A stretch of 64,000 nucleotides of DNA from a virus. The DNA is taken from the IMG/VR virus record IMGVR_UViG_3300037258_001195, positions 1 to 64,000 of that record; one strand, given 5' to 3'. The translations under genes were made by a program, and so were the position numbers. Positions 1-8,172 of this stretch are shown here, piece after piece. Position 1 is the first letter of the stretch. Each line of letters starts with the position of its first letter. The notes beneath the pieces are model-generated. The model was not told the DNA's origin. It made no database searches and saw nothing but the letters and a program-made list of their open reading frames with translations.

Positions 1-231
1 TCAGCGGCAAAAACGCAGGTCGTCGCGCTCCTGTTCATAGTCGCTCATGACCTGGCGCAGGATGCTGTCGCGGGGAAGCTTGTCGAGCGCGGCCTGGACC
101 TTGTCGAGCGTCGCCTTGTCGTAATGCACGGGAATCGGGCAGCCGGTATGCCCGGTTGTGTCCTGGTCCTTGTCGCCGCAGCCCGCCATCAGCAGGCATG
201 CGGCCACGGCCAAAGCCGCCGTGACCCGCAT
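1..231 (-). CDS. small lipoprotein, spanin-like candidate
   Basis: A 76-residue lipoprotein: a short hydrophobic signal (VAACLLMAGC) ends in a lipobox with the acceptor cysteine about 16 residues from the ATG at 231. The mature part is hydrophilic, with cysteines near its start and end (GCPIP and RFCR). An in-frame ATG six codons upstream exists, but the chosen one gives a normal signal length. The gene is last in the module A lysis block, after two other lipoproteins, and its stop codon lies at the window edge. Outer-membrane spanins of phages are small lipoproteins in this position, so that role is plausible; no sequence-specific spanin motif was recognised. Confidence 0.7.
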   Translation of the reverse strand: MRVTAALAVAACLLMAGCGDKDQDTTGHTGCPIPVHYDKATLDKVQAALDKLPRDSILRQVMSDYEQERDDLRFCR

Positions 232-306
232 CGCGTTCCCCCGCCCCATTCCGCCGCACGATGCCGGGCGGGCGGCGCCGGATCAAGCGACACGGCGCCG
301 CGCCCG

Positions 307-711
307 CTAACCCTGCCGCGCGCCCGCCAGGGTCGAGATCTGCCCGATAAGCTGCCCGAGCCAGATCGCGGTCGAGAGAGAGTCGCCCGAGGGCGGGTCG
401 GTGCATGCGGCGTCGCCAAAGCTCTCGATCGACGAAATCTTCGTCTCCGCATCCGCGGTAACCAGCCCGGTCTTCACGACGGCGTCCGCCCCCGCCTTGC
501 CGGTATCGTAGGCAGCGCAGGCATCCTTGATCACCGCATCGGCGTCGGAAGCGGCCGTGTTGACGATCGTCAGCACCCCGGACGCCGCCCCCAGCGCCGA
601 GCCCGCGGCGACGAGCCCGCCGCAGCCCCCAAGCGCCAGCGCCCCGCAGAGCGCCAGCGCCGCCCCGATCCATGCCGCGCCAGTTCGCGCCGGCGCAATC
701 CGCGCCACCAT
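307..711 (-). CDS. lipoprotein of unknown function
   Basis: A 134-residue protein with a type II signal peptide: basic start, hydrophobic run, then ALGGC as lipobox. The mature part is alanine-rich, contains two more cysteines (DACAAYD and DAACTDP), and has no domain I recognise. The ATG at 711 overlaps the stop of the upstream lipoprotein gene, suggesting translational coupling. The position after endolysin and holin-like genes points to envelope disruption or a surface change during infection; that is inference. Confidence 0.65.
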   Translation of the reverse strand: MVARIAPARTGAAWIGAALALCGALALGGCGGLVAAGSALGAASGVLTIVNTAASDADAVIKDACAAYDTGKAGADAVVKTGLVTADAETKISSIESFGDAACTDPPSGDSLSTAIWLGQLIGQISTLAGARQG

Positions 712-1160
712 CAATTCGCCGCCGGCAGCGTGACGCCGGCCCCGGCCCACGCCTTTTCCAGCGCTTCATAAAGCGTCAGCATCTCGCCTGCCGCCTGCGC
801 GACATTGGCCGGCGCCGGGTTCGGCGGGCATAGCGGCTCGGCGGCGGCAAGGCTCGCGGCGATCGCCTCCTGGTTTGCGGCCGAGATCAGCTTCGGATCG
901 ATCTCTTCGATCACCGCCACGATCTCGCTTCCCATCGACACGGCGCCGCAGGCATCGGACAGCACCTTCGGCGCGTCTGTCGCGATCGCGTTGTCGGCGT
1001 CGTCGAGATAGCCGGCGATCGTCGGGTCGAGCGCGGCGACGTAGCTCAGCGTTGTCGCCGCCGCGGTCGAGCCCAACAGCGCGTTGATGTCGCTCGCTGG
1101 CTGCGAGGTGCACGCAGCGAGGCCGAGCGCGGCCGCCAGGGCCAGGCCGGCGCGCCTCAC
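711..1160 (-). CDS. lipoprotein of unknown function
   Basis: A 149-residue lipoprotein with signal MRRAGLALAAALGLAAC, where LAAC is the lipobox. The mature region is predicted helical and acidic, with cysteines at SDACGAV and EPLCPPN. It overlaps the preceding small membrane gene and the following lipoprotein gene, so three genes are packed without spacers. In layout it resembles the 189-residue Tat-like lipoprotein at the lysis end of module B (27522-28091), but I see no convincing sequence match. Confidence 0.65.
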   Translation of the reverse strand: MRRAGLALAAALGLAACTSQPASDINALLGSTAAATTLSYVAALDPTIAGYLDDADNAIATDAPKVLSDACGAVSMGSEIVAVIEEIDPKLISAANQEAIAASLAAAEPLCPPNPAPANVAQAAGEMLTLYEALEKAWAGAGVTLPAAN

Positions 1161-1336
1161 TGCATGCCTCCCGCGCGGGACGGCATCATGATCGCCGGCA
1201 GCGACCCGATCACGACGGTCGCGAACGCGCCCCAGCCGATCTGTCCGCTGAGCGCGGCGATCAGCGACCCGAAATCGGTGCTGAGCGCAAGCTGCGTCGC
1301 ATGCTCGCCGAGGCGAGCCTTGATGTACGAGATCAT
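1157..1336 (-). CDS. small membrane protein (holin-like candidate)
   Basis: A 59-residue protein with an amphipathic start and one strong hydrophobic segment (about residues 34-51, WGAFATVVIGSLPAIMM). It lies between a two-segment membrane protein and a lipoprotein gene in the lysis block and overlaps the lipoprotein gene by 4 bases. Size, topology and position fit a holin or holin accessory protein. The ATG at 1336 gives a compact gene; longer readings upstream are low-complexity translations of another frame. Confidence 0.55.
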   Translation of the reverse strand: MISYIKARLGEHATQLALSTDFGSLIAALSGQIGWGAFATVVIGSLPAIMMPSRAGGMQ

Positions 1337-1361
1337 CCGATGGTCTCCGATTGAGGGAAAA

Positions 1362-1544
1362 TCAGGCCGGTATCGGCGCGAAGGCGAAGGCGGCGAGGAG
1401 CACGCCGGCAAAGCCGTAGGCGAGCGCCAGCAGCGCCGTGTTGACGGCCTGCGGCGATTCCGGCGCGGCGCCGGTAAGGTCGGTGAGCAGCAGCACCGCG
1501 AGCGTGAGGCAGCACAGCCCCGCGCCCAAGGCGGCATGGTTCAT
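1362..1544 (-). CDS. two-segment small membrane protein, putative holin
   Basis: A 60-residue protein with two hydrophobic segments (about residues 6-24 and 38-57) joined by a short polar loop, the topology of a class II holin. Its ATG overlaps the stop codon of the GH25 endolysin gene (ATGA), so the two are probably translated together. Holins release or activate endolysin by permeabilising the inner membrane; the assignment rests on size, topology and neighbour. Confidence 0.6.
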   Translation of the reverse strand: MNHAALGAGLCCLTLAVLLLTDLTGAAPESPQAVNTALLALAYGFAGVLLAAFAFAPIPA

Positions 1545-2203
1545 TCCGCGGTCAGGGCCCCGGTGGCGTGCCAGGCGCGAAGCTGCGCCTCGGTGCCGAC
1601 CCAGACCGAGCGGTCGACGTTGCCGGTGATCCCGGCGACGATTCCTCGCTCCGTATACTGGTGGAAATCGTAGGGGCGCACGGCCGGACGGCCGGGCGGA
1701 AGCCTCGGCGCGGCGGCAACAAGGCTCGCGTAATCGCCGGTCCGGTGCCGCTGCGGGTATTCGGGCAGCATCAGCGGCCACCGCGACAAATTCGGTTCGG
1801 CCGCCGGGAGCTGCGCCCAGCCGTAATAGCCGACCGGATCCCGGCCGGTCACCGCCGCGACGGCCTCGCCGATTTCAGTCATCACCGCCACTGGCGCCGG
1901 CGTCTCCCAGTCGATCATCGCGGGGGCGCCTTCGCCGACGCCGGACACCTTCAGAAAATGCGCGGCCTGCGCGGCGCCGGCGGTCGCGGCGTCGACGAAA
2001 TGATACGGCACGACGAGCATTCCGGCTGCTTCCGCCCCGGCCCGGTTCTTCTCGAACAGCGGGTCGACATGACCGCCGCCTTCGCTCGCCTTGATCAGCA
2101 CGAGCGCGACTCCGGCCGCGGCGACCGCGGGCCAATCGATCGTGCCGTTCCAATGCGAAACATCGACCACCCCGTCGAACACGGGGTCGGGTAAAGCCGT
2201 CAC
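1541..2203 (-). CDS. GH25 muramidase endolysin
   Basis: A 220-residue glycoside hydrolase family 25 lysozyme, which cleaves the beta-1,4 bond between N-acetylmuramic acid and N-acetylglucosamine. The family signature is visible: GVVDVSHWNG near residues 11-20 and the catalytic segment MIDWE at 96-100 (D98 and E100), with KASEGG and QYTE as further landmarks. There is no signal peptide and no separate wall-binding domain, so release needs a holin; the neighbouring 60-residue membrane protein is the candidate. Module B uses an unrelated endolysin. Confidence 0.9.
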   Translation of the reverse strand: MTALPDPVFDGVVDVSHWNGTIDWPAVAAAGVALVLIKASEGGGHVDPLFEKNRAGAEAAGMLVVPYHFVDAATAGAAQAAHFLKVSGVGEGAPAMIDWETPAPVAVMTEIGEAVAAVTGRDPVGYYGWAQLPAAEPNLSRWPLMLPEYPQRHRTGDYASLVAAAPRLPPGRPAVRPYDFHQYTERGIVAGITGNVDRSVWVGTEAQLRAWHATGALTAE

Positions 2204-2219
2204 ATGCGCCTCCGTCAGA

Positions 2220-2516
2220 TTAGGGATGGCCGTCGAGCCAGCGTGCGGTCACCGCGCCGAGCACGCCCGAGGCGCCGCCCAGCAGCGCCGTCAGCGCCAT
2301 GCGCCAGCGGTGATGGACATAGTCGGCGGAATTGCGCGCCGCCGTGTCGCTGGCGAGGCGCAGCTCGACCGCCCTGACCCGCCGGTCGAGCTCGGCCAGT
2401 TCGCCCGAGCGCGAGCGCAGATCGCCGCGCAACTCGTCAATACGCTGACCGAGCGCGCGGACCTCGGCGCACAGCACGCCCAGCGCCCGGTCCATGTTCT
2501 CCGCATCCGCCGTCAT
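2220..2516 (-). CDS. coiled-coil protein with C-terminal membrane segment
   Basis: A 98-residue protein: a long charged helical region (about residues 8-60, heptad-like LGQRIDELRGDLRSRSGEL) followed by a hydrophobic segment (about 73-91) and a short tail. It sits directly upstream of the endolysin. This shape is common in phage lysis cassettes for inner-membrane spanin-like or holin-accessory proteins, although classic i-spanins carry the membrane segment at the N-terminus. Function not established. Confidence 0.6.
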   Translation of the reverse strand: MTADAENMDRALGVLCAEVRALGQRIDELRGDLRSRSGELAELDRRVRAVELRLASDTAARNSADYVHHRWRMALTALLGGASGVLGAVTARWLDGHP

Positions 2517-2568
2517 TGATCGGCCGCCAGGTTGGTGATGGGGTTGTCGTTCGCGAACGAGGGCCGCA

Positions 2569-4410
2569 TCAAAGCCCGTTGATCACCGGGGCCAGCACCG
2601 CGGCCAGGTTTGCCGCCCCCGTCGCCGTCGGGTGCGTGCCGTCGCTGTAGAGCGAGGTGTTCGAGGCTGCGCTGTCCGGCCCCATCGTCGGATCGGCGGC
2701 AAAATCGCAGATCGCGTCGGCATGGATCCCGGAAACGATCGACCCGCCCGTCGTCCAAAGCCTGATTTCGGTATTTGCCGTGGCGCGCCACGCGCTGAAC
2801 CCGCTGACCGTCGAGGGCGTCAGCGTGCAGAGCACCAATTTCCACCCCGCCTTGCGATACCCGTCGCAGAGCGCGGCGAGGTCGGTCAGATAGGTCGGAC
2901 TTCCCTGATCGTCGTGTCCGATGAGCAGCGACAGGATGAATTTCCGCGATCCTGGATTGGGCGGGATACGGCCGTTGACCGCCGCCTGACGTGCCAGGCA
3001 GTCGGCCACGCCTGAGCCGGTGACGGCATTGTCGAACCCCTGGCAGACCGGACTGAACGACGCCGCGGCCAGAAGTGGGTAGAAAGTCGAGATTGTCGGG
3101 GCGACCGTGATGCTGTCGCCCTCGGCGACGTAGATCCTCTTTGGCGCAATGCTGTTCCCCGAGGCCCCGATGCGGGCCACAAGGGCGCCATAAGCCTGCC
3201 GGTATTCAGCGTCGGAAAGCGCCCGGTTCCACAAGGCGATCGCACCGATCTTGTAGTCGCTGAAGAGCGCGGAGGCGCCGTTATTGAGGAACCCGCAGAA
3301 GAAATCCTCGACCTTTTGCGACGGCAGCGCCACGGTCCGGCTAAACATCTTGAGGTCGTCAAGCCAGGCATCGCCGCCGCCCTGGCCGGCGTCGTAACGG
3401 AGCCCAAAGGCGCTCCAGCCCAGGTTGAGGAACGTGTCGTCCCACAGGCTGGAGCTGGTCCGCGGCGTGGTCGCCCCGCCGTTGTTCTGCGTGTACATGC
3501 TGTCGCCGCCGAAATACGAGAACGGACCGGCATTCTCGAACCCGACGATGAGCGGGGAGTTGTTCCCGAACCCCCACTCGTTTCCCGTATGGGCGCCCGC
3601 CGTCTTCGCGGCCAGCACGATCATCGTGGCCGACGACCAGCTCCCGTTCGACGCCGCGAATTGTGCGATGGAATAGCGGTTGGTGGCGTATTGGAGCGCG
3701 CCGGCGGTATAGGCCGGCAGCGAACTGTCATAGGCGGTTCGGCCGAGCAGCACTGCGCCGCTCAACGTGTCCGGCCCGAGATCGAGCGAACCAGGGTAGA
3801 CGCCGAAATCGCAGACCAAAAGATCGAGGGCCGGGCTCGCCGAGTCGGCCGTCCGGATGCCCGGCTGGCGCGCGCCGCTCCAACCCGCGAACGTCTTGGC
3901 GAACACCTGCCAGCTCGTCGTCGCGGCAGCGGTGTCCATCGACCCGGCGATATCCCCGAACCGAAACGACTGCGACGCGCCGGTGTTGCTCTTGATGGCG
4001 CAGCGGACCGTATAGGTCCCCGAGGGGAGACCACCCGAAAACACGCTGTACAAGTAGCCGTCGGTGTCGGCGTTGACCTGCAGACGGGATGCTTCCGTCA
4101 AACCGTCCGGTCCCACCGCGAAATTGTCGGTCGCAGTACAGCTGGTGCGGCCCCACAGGCTCGTGGCAAAGACGCGGCGGGGCGCGGAGATCAGGTTCTG
4201 CGGCACGGCGCCGCCGGCCGCCGCATTCGGCACGTGAGGGCGCGGCGCGGCCTGATATCGATCCATGTACCAAAGACCGACGAGGCCAGGGGCGGGAAAG
4301 CCCTGGGCCTTGCCGCTCAGCAGGATGGTCTGCAGCAAACCGGCCCGCGCCGCCCCGGAAAAGGCGGCCAGGGGCGCGGCCGCAAGCGCCGCGCGTCGCG
4401 TGATCTTCAT
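2569..4410 (-). CDS. exported SGNH-type esterase with LamG-like N-terminal region
   Basis: A 613-residue protein. The start has a twin-arginine-like signal (MKITRRAALAAAPLAAF, then ARAG). The middle (about residues 60-400) is beta-rich, contains a LWYMDR-type opening seen in laminin-G/concanavalin folds, and ends in GAIALWNRALSDAEYRQAY, typical of LamG domains on phage and wall proteins. The C-terminal third is an SGNH hydrolase: GDSIT at 431-435 (nucleophile S433) and SDGTHPT with D590 and H593 as the rest of the triad. Such enzymes remove acyl groups from glycans. It lies after fibre-like genes and before the lysis cassette, so it may act on host surface polysaccharide. An export signal is unusual for a tail depolymerase. 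Confidence 0.8.
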   Translation of the reverse strand: MKITRRAALAAAPLAAFSGAARAGLLQTILLSGKAQGFPAPGLVGLWYMDRYQAAPRPHVPNAAAGGAVPQNLISAPRRVFATSLWGRTSCTATDNFAVGPDGLTEASRLQVNADTDGYLYSVFSGGLPSGTYTVRCAIKSNTGASQSFRFGDIAGSMDTAAATTSWQVFAKTFAGWSGARQPGIRTADSASPALDLLVCDFGVYPGSLDLGPDTLSGAVLLGRTAYDSSLPAYTAGALQYATNRYSIAQFAASNGSWSSATMIVLAAKTAGAHTGNEWGFGNNSPLIVGFENAGPFSYFGGDSMYTQNNGGATTPRTSSSLWDDTFLNLGWSAFGLRYDAGQGGGDAWLDDLKMFSRTVALPSQKVEDFFCGFLNNGASALFSDYKIGAIALWNRALSDAEYRQAYGALVARIGASGNSIAPKRIYVAEGDSITVAPTISTFYPLLAAASFSPVCQGFDNAVTGSGVADCLARQAAVNGRIPPNPGSRKFILSLLIGHDDQGSPTYLTDLAALCDGYRKAGWKLVLCTLTPSTVSGFSAWRATANTEIRLWTTGGSIVSGIHADAICDFAADPTMGPDSAASNTSLYSDGTHPTATGAANLAAVLAPVINGL

Positions 4411-4415
4411 CGCGC

Positions 4416-5081
4416 TCACTGGTGCTGCTGGACGGCCTGGACGCCGATACGAAGGTCGGTCGTCGAGCCGGGCGTGAAGGTGCTGCCGGAGACCATCGCG
4501 TAATAGAGCGTCGCCGTACCGGCATGCGGGATGCGGGCCAGGTTGGCGTTTTCGGCAAAGCTGACGGTTGTTCCGGTCGGCGCGGCAAGTGACACCGAAA
4601 ACGGCGCGATGATAAGCCGGTCGATATCGACGATGCCGTCGGTTCCCGGAGTCGACGCGTTGAGCGAAAAGCTGCCTTTGTCGGTAAAGGTCGAGTTCTG
4701 CGGCGCGCTGTCGAAAAGATAGACGGTCAGCGTCGGCATCTGCCCCGACAGCGACTTCACCGCCACGCTTTCGACAAGCGAGACCGGCCCCGAGCCTCGA
4801 AACGACAGGGAGTTCAGCCCGCCGACATCGTTCCCCGCCGCGTAGGCCGAGGTCGAGACCGCCGGTACCCCGACGACCCGATCGCCGAACCACAGCGTCG
4901 GTAGCGGGTTCGCGCTCGACGCCGGCACCACATGCCCGCTCTGGTCCGACGACCCGACCTCGACCGGCGCCGCCGGCACGCCTTGCACCGCGGGCTGATA
5001 GGTCGGATCGGCGGAGGCCGCGGCGGCGGGAACGATGGCCGCGGCCATCAGCAGCGCCGCTGAAACACGACGATTTCGCAT
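4416..5081 (-). CDS. exported structural-type protein
   Basis: A 221-residue protein with a clear Sec signal peptide (RNRRVSAALLMAAAIVPAAA, cleavage near AASA). The body is beta-rich and includes VYLFDSAPQNSTFTDKG, a segment typical of a widespread phage virion protein family that normally has no signal peptide. The ATG at 5081 overlaps the stop of the preceding fibre gene, and the stop lies just before the esterase start, so it is co-translated with both. Either the protein is exported, or translation starts within or after the signal and the ATG is misleading. Confidence 0.65.
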   Translation of the reverse strand: MRNRRVSAALLMAAAIVPAAAASADPTYQPAVQGVPAAPVEVGSSDQSGHVVPASSANPLPTLWFGDRVVGVPAVSTSAYAAGNDVGGLNSLSFRGSGPVSLVESVAVKSLSGQMPTLTVYLFDSAPQNSTFTDKGSFSLNASTPGTDGIVDIDRLIIAPFSVSLAAPTGTTVSFAENANLARIPHAGTATLYYAMVSGSTFTPGSTTDLRIGVQAVQQHQ

Positions 5082-5533
5082 CAAAACCTCCGATACCAGG
5101 TGTTGTTGGCCGTGCGGTAGCGCCACCCGGCGCCGGCATGGGCGCCGAGCGTCAGGCTGCCGCCGTTGACGCTTTGGCCGGATGCCGGACCGACCGTCAG
5201 CGCCGTGATGGTTTGGGTCGAGCTGAGCTCGAAGAACTGTCCGTCATTCGCCGTCGGCGGCATCACCACCGCCAGCGTCGACAGCGTCCCGGCCGGGTCG
5301 ATGACATAGGCAGCGAGATAGGCGCCCGCGGTCAGCGTCGCGCCGCTCGCGGGTTGCTGATAGGAGTAATTGCCGCCGCACGGTGCCCCCGCCTGATGGC
5401 CGCCGGCGGTGGCGCCGTCCTGGACATGCAAGGTGAAATCGTCGGTGTTGACGACGATCTCGCCGGCCGGTCCGGCATAGCTTGCGATCTCGCCCGAGTT
5501 GCCCCGCGCGAGTTGAACCTGGGTGTGTGACAT
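5081..5533 (-). CDS. tail fibre-like protein with Mtd N-terminal-type motif
   Basis: A 150-residue protein. Residues 5-45 match the pattern of the major tropism determinant N-terminal domain seen on many phage fibres: a short beta strand, GEIVVNTDD, then TLHVQDG. The rest is beta-rich and ends WRYRTANNTWYRRF, like fibre tips. It follows the tail-tip genes, a normal place for host-recognition proteins. The domain anchors fibres to the baseplate in characterised cases; here that is inference. Confidence 0.65.
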   Translation of the reverse strand: MSHTQVQLARGNSGEIASYAGPAGEIVVNTDDFTLHVQDGATAGGHQAGAPCGGNYSYQQPASGATLTAGAYLAAYVIDPAGTLSTLAVVMPPTANDGQFFELSSTQTITALTVGPASGQSVNGGSLTLGAHAGAGWRYRTANNTWYRRF

Positions 5534-6384
5534 CAGGGTGCCGTTCCGAGGTTGATGGAAACGCCGACCGCCGCGGTCGCTGTGCCGAGATCGGCCGAGC
5601 CGATCAGGCTTGTCGCAATCGTGCCCCAGTTCTCGCCGATGCCGGCCGCGAGCGTGGCGATGATCGGATTGCCGAGCGGGTTCGTGCCCGCCCCGCCCAG
5701 TGCGTAGTCATAGGCCGACACCGTGGCGAGGCTCTGCAATTCCTGGCCGACGAAATTGAACGCCGGCAGCTTCACGTAGATCGTCTGGCCGATAAAATTT
5801 GCCGGATAGCCGTAGTGGAATACCGCCGGGTCATTCGGCCCGAGCCGCCCGAACTGGGCCCCGCTCCCATGCGCGGCGATCGGCGTGCCATAGGCGCCCC
5901 GCCGCAGATAGGTAAGGCCATATTTATACGCAGCGGTCAGCGTCGCGGTCTCATAGGCCAGCAATTCGCCGTCGCAGAAGCACAGCGTCACCATGTTGTC
6001 GGCGTCCGCCACCGTGCCCGACAGCAGCTGCCCCTCGCTCTCGCTCAGGTCGACCGCGAGCGTGTGCGTCGTGTCGGGATCGGCGCCGGCGGGCAGCGCC
6101 GCCGTCAGAACGCCCTGTCGCCCGCCGCGATAGGCCGTGCCGGCGAAGGCATAGGTGTTGCCGTCGCTCGACACCCAGATCTGGCAGCCGCCCCAATTCG
6201 AACCGCCGGTCGCGAGGATCCACACCTCGTTGGCGCCGCCGGTGAGACCGGGCGGCGGCTCGAAGATGATCGGCGCGTTGGTGTCGCCCGGCGGCACGAA
6301 GGGGTCGAGCGCCGCCCCGGCGGTCGCCTGCTTCGGATAGGGCCTCGCGGTGCCGACTCCGATCGGCCTGATGGTTCCCGGCAT
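5533..6384 (-). CDS. tail tip/hub protein, C-terminal part (split gene)
   Basis: A 283-residue protein equivalent to the C-terminal part of the 787-residue module B tip protein. Shared segments include FVPPGDTNAPIIFEP, GANPDTTHTL-type and CDGELLAYETATLTA motifs. The ATG follows the stop of the N-terminal half by one base and is in a different frame, so in this module the tip protein is made as two chains. These proteins form the distal tail hub that meets the cell surface. TAACATG spacing implies tight coupling. Confidence 0.75.
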   Translation of the reverse strand: MPGTIRPIGVGTARPYPKQATAGAALDPFVPPGDTNAPIIFEPPPGLTGGANEVWILATGGSNWGGCQIWVSSDGNTYAFAGTAYRGGRQGVLTAALPAGADPDTTHTLAVDLSESEGQLLSGTVADADNMVTLCFCDGELLAYETATLTAAYKYGLTYLRRGAYGTPIAAHGSGAQFGRLGPNDPAVFHYGYPANFIGQTIYVKLPAFNFVGQELQSLATVSAYDYALGGAGTNPLGNPIIATLAAGIGENWGTIATSLIGSADLGTATAAVGVSINLGTAP

Positions 6385-6385
6385 G

Positions 6386-7741
6386 TTACGGCGTCAGCCC
6401 AGGGATCTCTTCGGCGGTGACGGTCAGCTCGCCATTCTCGTCTTCGGCGATCTGGGTCACCCGCACCGCGGCCGCGTCGAGCCCCAGCGTGGTGTCGGTG
6501 ATCAGCACGATGTCCATCGGCTCCAACAGGCAGTACCGCCAGCCCAACTTGAACTGGTAGGTGTTGCGGATGTAGATGCGGCGTTGAAGCTGCAACGTCG
6601 CCGACACGGTCGCGATGTCCGGGTTGGTGAATTCGTGCGCCTGGAGCGATGGTTCGCTGCGCAGCCCGTACTGATCGATCATCCCCTGGTCGAACACGGC
6701 GATGATCTGCGCGTTGTAGCTGTTGCCGGCGTCCATGTATTCGAGCGAGAGCCAGTTGGTCGCCTGCGCCGGATCGCTGCGGGTGAGCAGGACCGGATCG
6801 CTTCCCCCGTCTCCACCTTGCCCCCAGGGCAGGAAATCGTCATCGCCGAGGCTGTATTGCCATGTCAAATCGGGCGTCCAGCTCGTGCCGTTCGCCGACA
6901 GCGCCCGGTCCCCGTATGGGATGATCCGGAGCGTATTTCCCGACCACACCACGGCCGACACGGTCAGGTCCGTCACCTCTTCGAGCCACCGCGCCGCCGG
7001 CTGCTGCCGGTCGAGCAACAGCGACATCCCGAGCCCCGCCGCCTGGCAATAGGCGCCCCAATCGGCGGCGGCCGCGCTGTCGAGATTGGCCGCCGGAAAC
7101 CCCGCGCCGTAACGCGCATTGGTCAACAAATCGGTGACGATCAGATCCGGCCTCGCATCGTTCGGGAACGGGCTGCCGGCGGTGCCGGCGCCGACCCCGG
7201 TGATCTCGAACGAGACATTCGGCAGCGCCGGTGACGAGCCGAGCTGCATCGGCGTCCCTGTCGTGTAGGCCGTGCCGGAATAGCCGATGACCGGCTGGTT
7301 GGAATCGCCGCTCGCGAACACCGCATCGGGCGCCTGCCCGTCGCTGCCGCCGTAGCCGTTGAGCCCGACCGCGCCGAGCCCCGCCGCGATCCCGCCATTC
7401 GACCAAATGCGATTGCCCGAGCCCGAACCGTAGATCGAGCCGACGAACGAGACCGGTCCCTGGCAGATTCCCAGCGCAACATTGACGGAGTATTGCTGTT
7501 GCCCCTTCTTGCCGCCTCCGGTGCCCCCGCCGCCGCCCTTGCCGCCCTTGCCGCCCGACGACCCGGTAAAGCCCCAGAACTCGAGCAGGTTGATCGTCAC
7601 CCGCTGGGTCCCATAACAGATCGGGATCGGGCTTCCGGCCTGGCTGGTGTTATAACGGAACGAGCCGATCGTATTGTTGGTGAAGGCGTTGACGAATGGC
7701 GTCGGCCCGCCACCCTTCCCGGTATAGGTCGGATCAGTCAT
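6386..7741 (-). CDS. tail tip/hub protein, N-terminal part
   Basis: A 451-residue tail protein homologous to residues 1-460 of the module B tip protein; long shared stretches include TPFVNAF, YGTQRV, NRIWSNGGIA, GGSDGQA and NARYGAGFPAAN. A flexible Gly/Lys-rich loop (about residues 60-80) is present in both. It follows the NlpC/P60 peptidase, as tip/host-specificity proteins do in gene transfer agents and related siphophages. The ATG at 7741 matches the start of the homologue; an upstream in-frame start adds only unconserved residues. Confidence 0.8.
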   Translation of the reverse strand: MTDPTYTGKGGGPTPFVNAFTNNTIGSFRYNTSQAGSPIPICYGTQRVTINLLEFWGFTGSSGGKGGKGGGGGTGGGKKGQQQYSVNVALGICQGPVSFVGSIYGSGSGNRIWSNGGIAAGLGAVGLNGYGGSDGQAPDAVFASGDSNQPVIGYSGTAYTTGTPMQLGSSPALPNVSFEITGVGAGTAGSPFPNDARPDLIVTDLLTNARYGAGFPAANLDSAAAADWGAYCQAAGLGMSLLLDRQQPAARWLEEVTDLTVSAVVWSGNTLRIIPYGDRALSANGTSWTPDLTWQYSLGDDDFLPWGQGGDGGSDPVLLTRSDPAQATNWLSLEYMDAGNSYNAQIIAVFDQGMIDQYGLRSEPSLQAHEFTNPDIATVSATLQLQRRIYIRNTYQFKLGWRYCLLEPMDIVLITDTTLGLDAAAVRVTQIAEDENGELTVTAEEIPGLTP

Positions 7742-8171
7742 TGATGATTCCGAAAAATCTGGTGTCGCGCCCGGCGAGCGGATAGCGCGTCGCATCGCCC
7801 CACACGACCCGCCCGACAGCCCAAAAAGCGTGGATCACCATCGGCCATTCGATGACGATCGCACCATGTGAAAACGTCCGGCCAAACCGGAACACCGCGA
7901 CGTCGCCCGCCAGCGGCAACCGCTCCAGCTCATGCGCGTAATTCAGCAACCGGTCGAGATACCGCTCGGCCTCGCGATGCATGTGCCAGTCGGGCGGGTA
8001 ATAGCCGGGGTCGACATGGCTCACGACGCCGCAGCGCTCATAGGTCTCGGCGAGCAGCATCGCGCAATCCACGCCGGCGCCCTTGACCCTTCCTTGATGA
8101 TGAAACGGCGTGCCGAGCCAGCTCCGCGCCTCGGCGACGACCGCGGCGCGGATGGAATTCCCCTCGCTCAT
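7734..8171 (-). CDS. NlpC/P60 family tail peptidase
   Basis: A 145-residue peptidase of the NlpC/P60 fold, expected to cut peptidoglycan stem peptides during DNA entry. The catalytic cysteine is C36 in GAGVDC and the histidine H102 in SHGAIV, with H114 as likely third residue. Length and motif spacing match the module B copy (145 residues). Its place after DUF2163 is diagnostic for the GTA-type tail-tip operon. Confidence 0.88.
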   Translation of the reverse strand: MSEGNSIRAAVVAEARSWLGTPFHHQGRVKGAGVDCAMLLAETYERCGVVSHVDPGYYPPDWHMHREAERYLDRLLNYAHELERLPLAGDVAVFRFGRTFSHGAIVIEWPMVIHAFWAVGRVVWGDATRYPLAGRDTRFFGIIND

Positions 8172-8172
8172 C

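Noticed and set aside
35-771. Long open frames on both strands across the lipoprotein genes
   Set aside because: They are Arg/Gly-rich shadows produced by GC-rich codon bias; only the frames with signal peptides and coupled starts look coding.
2513-2845. 110-codon minus-strand frame overlapping the end of the SGNH gene
   Set aside because: It overlaps the SGNH C-terminal block carrying D590 and H593 in another frame and has no start signal or recognisable sequence.
3316-4503. 395-codon plus-strand frame opposite the SGNH gene
   Set aside because: It is antisense to a gene with an intact catalytic triad and has the composition of a shadow frame.
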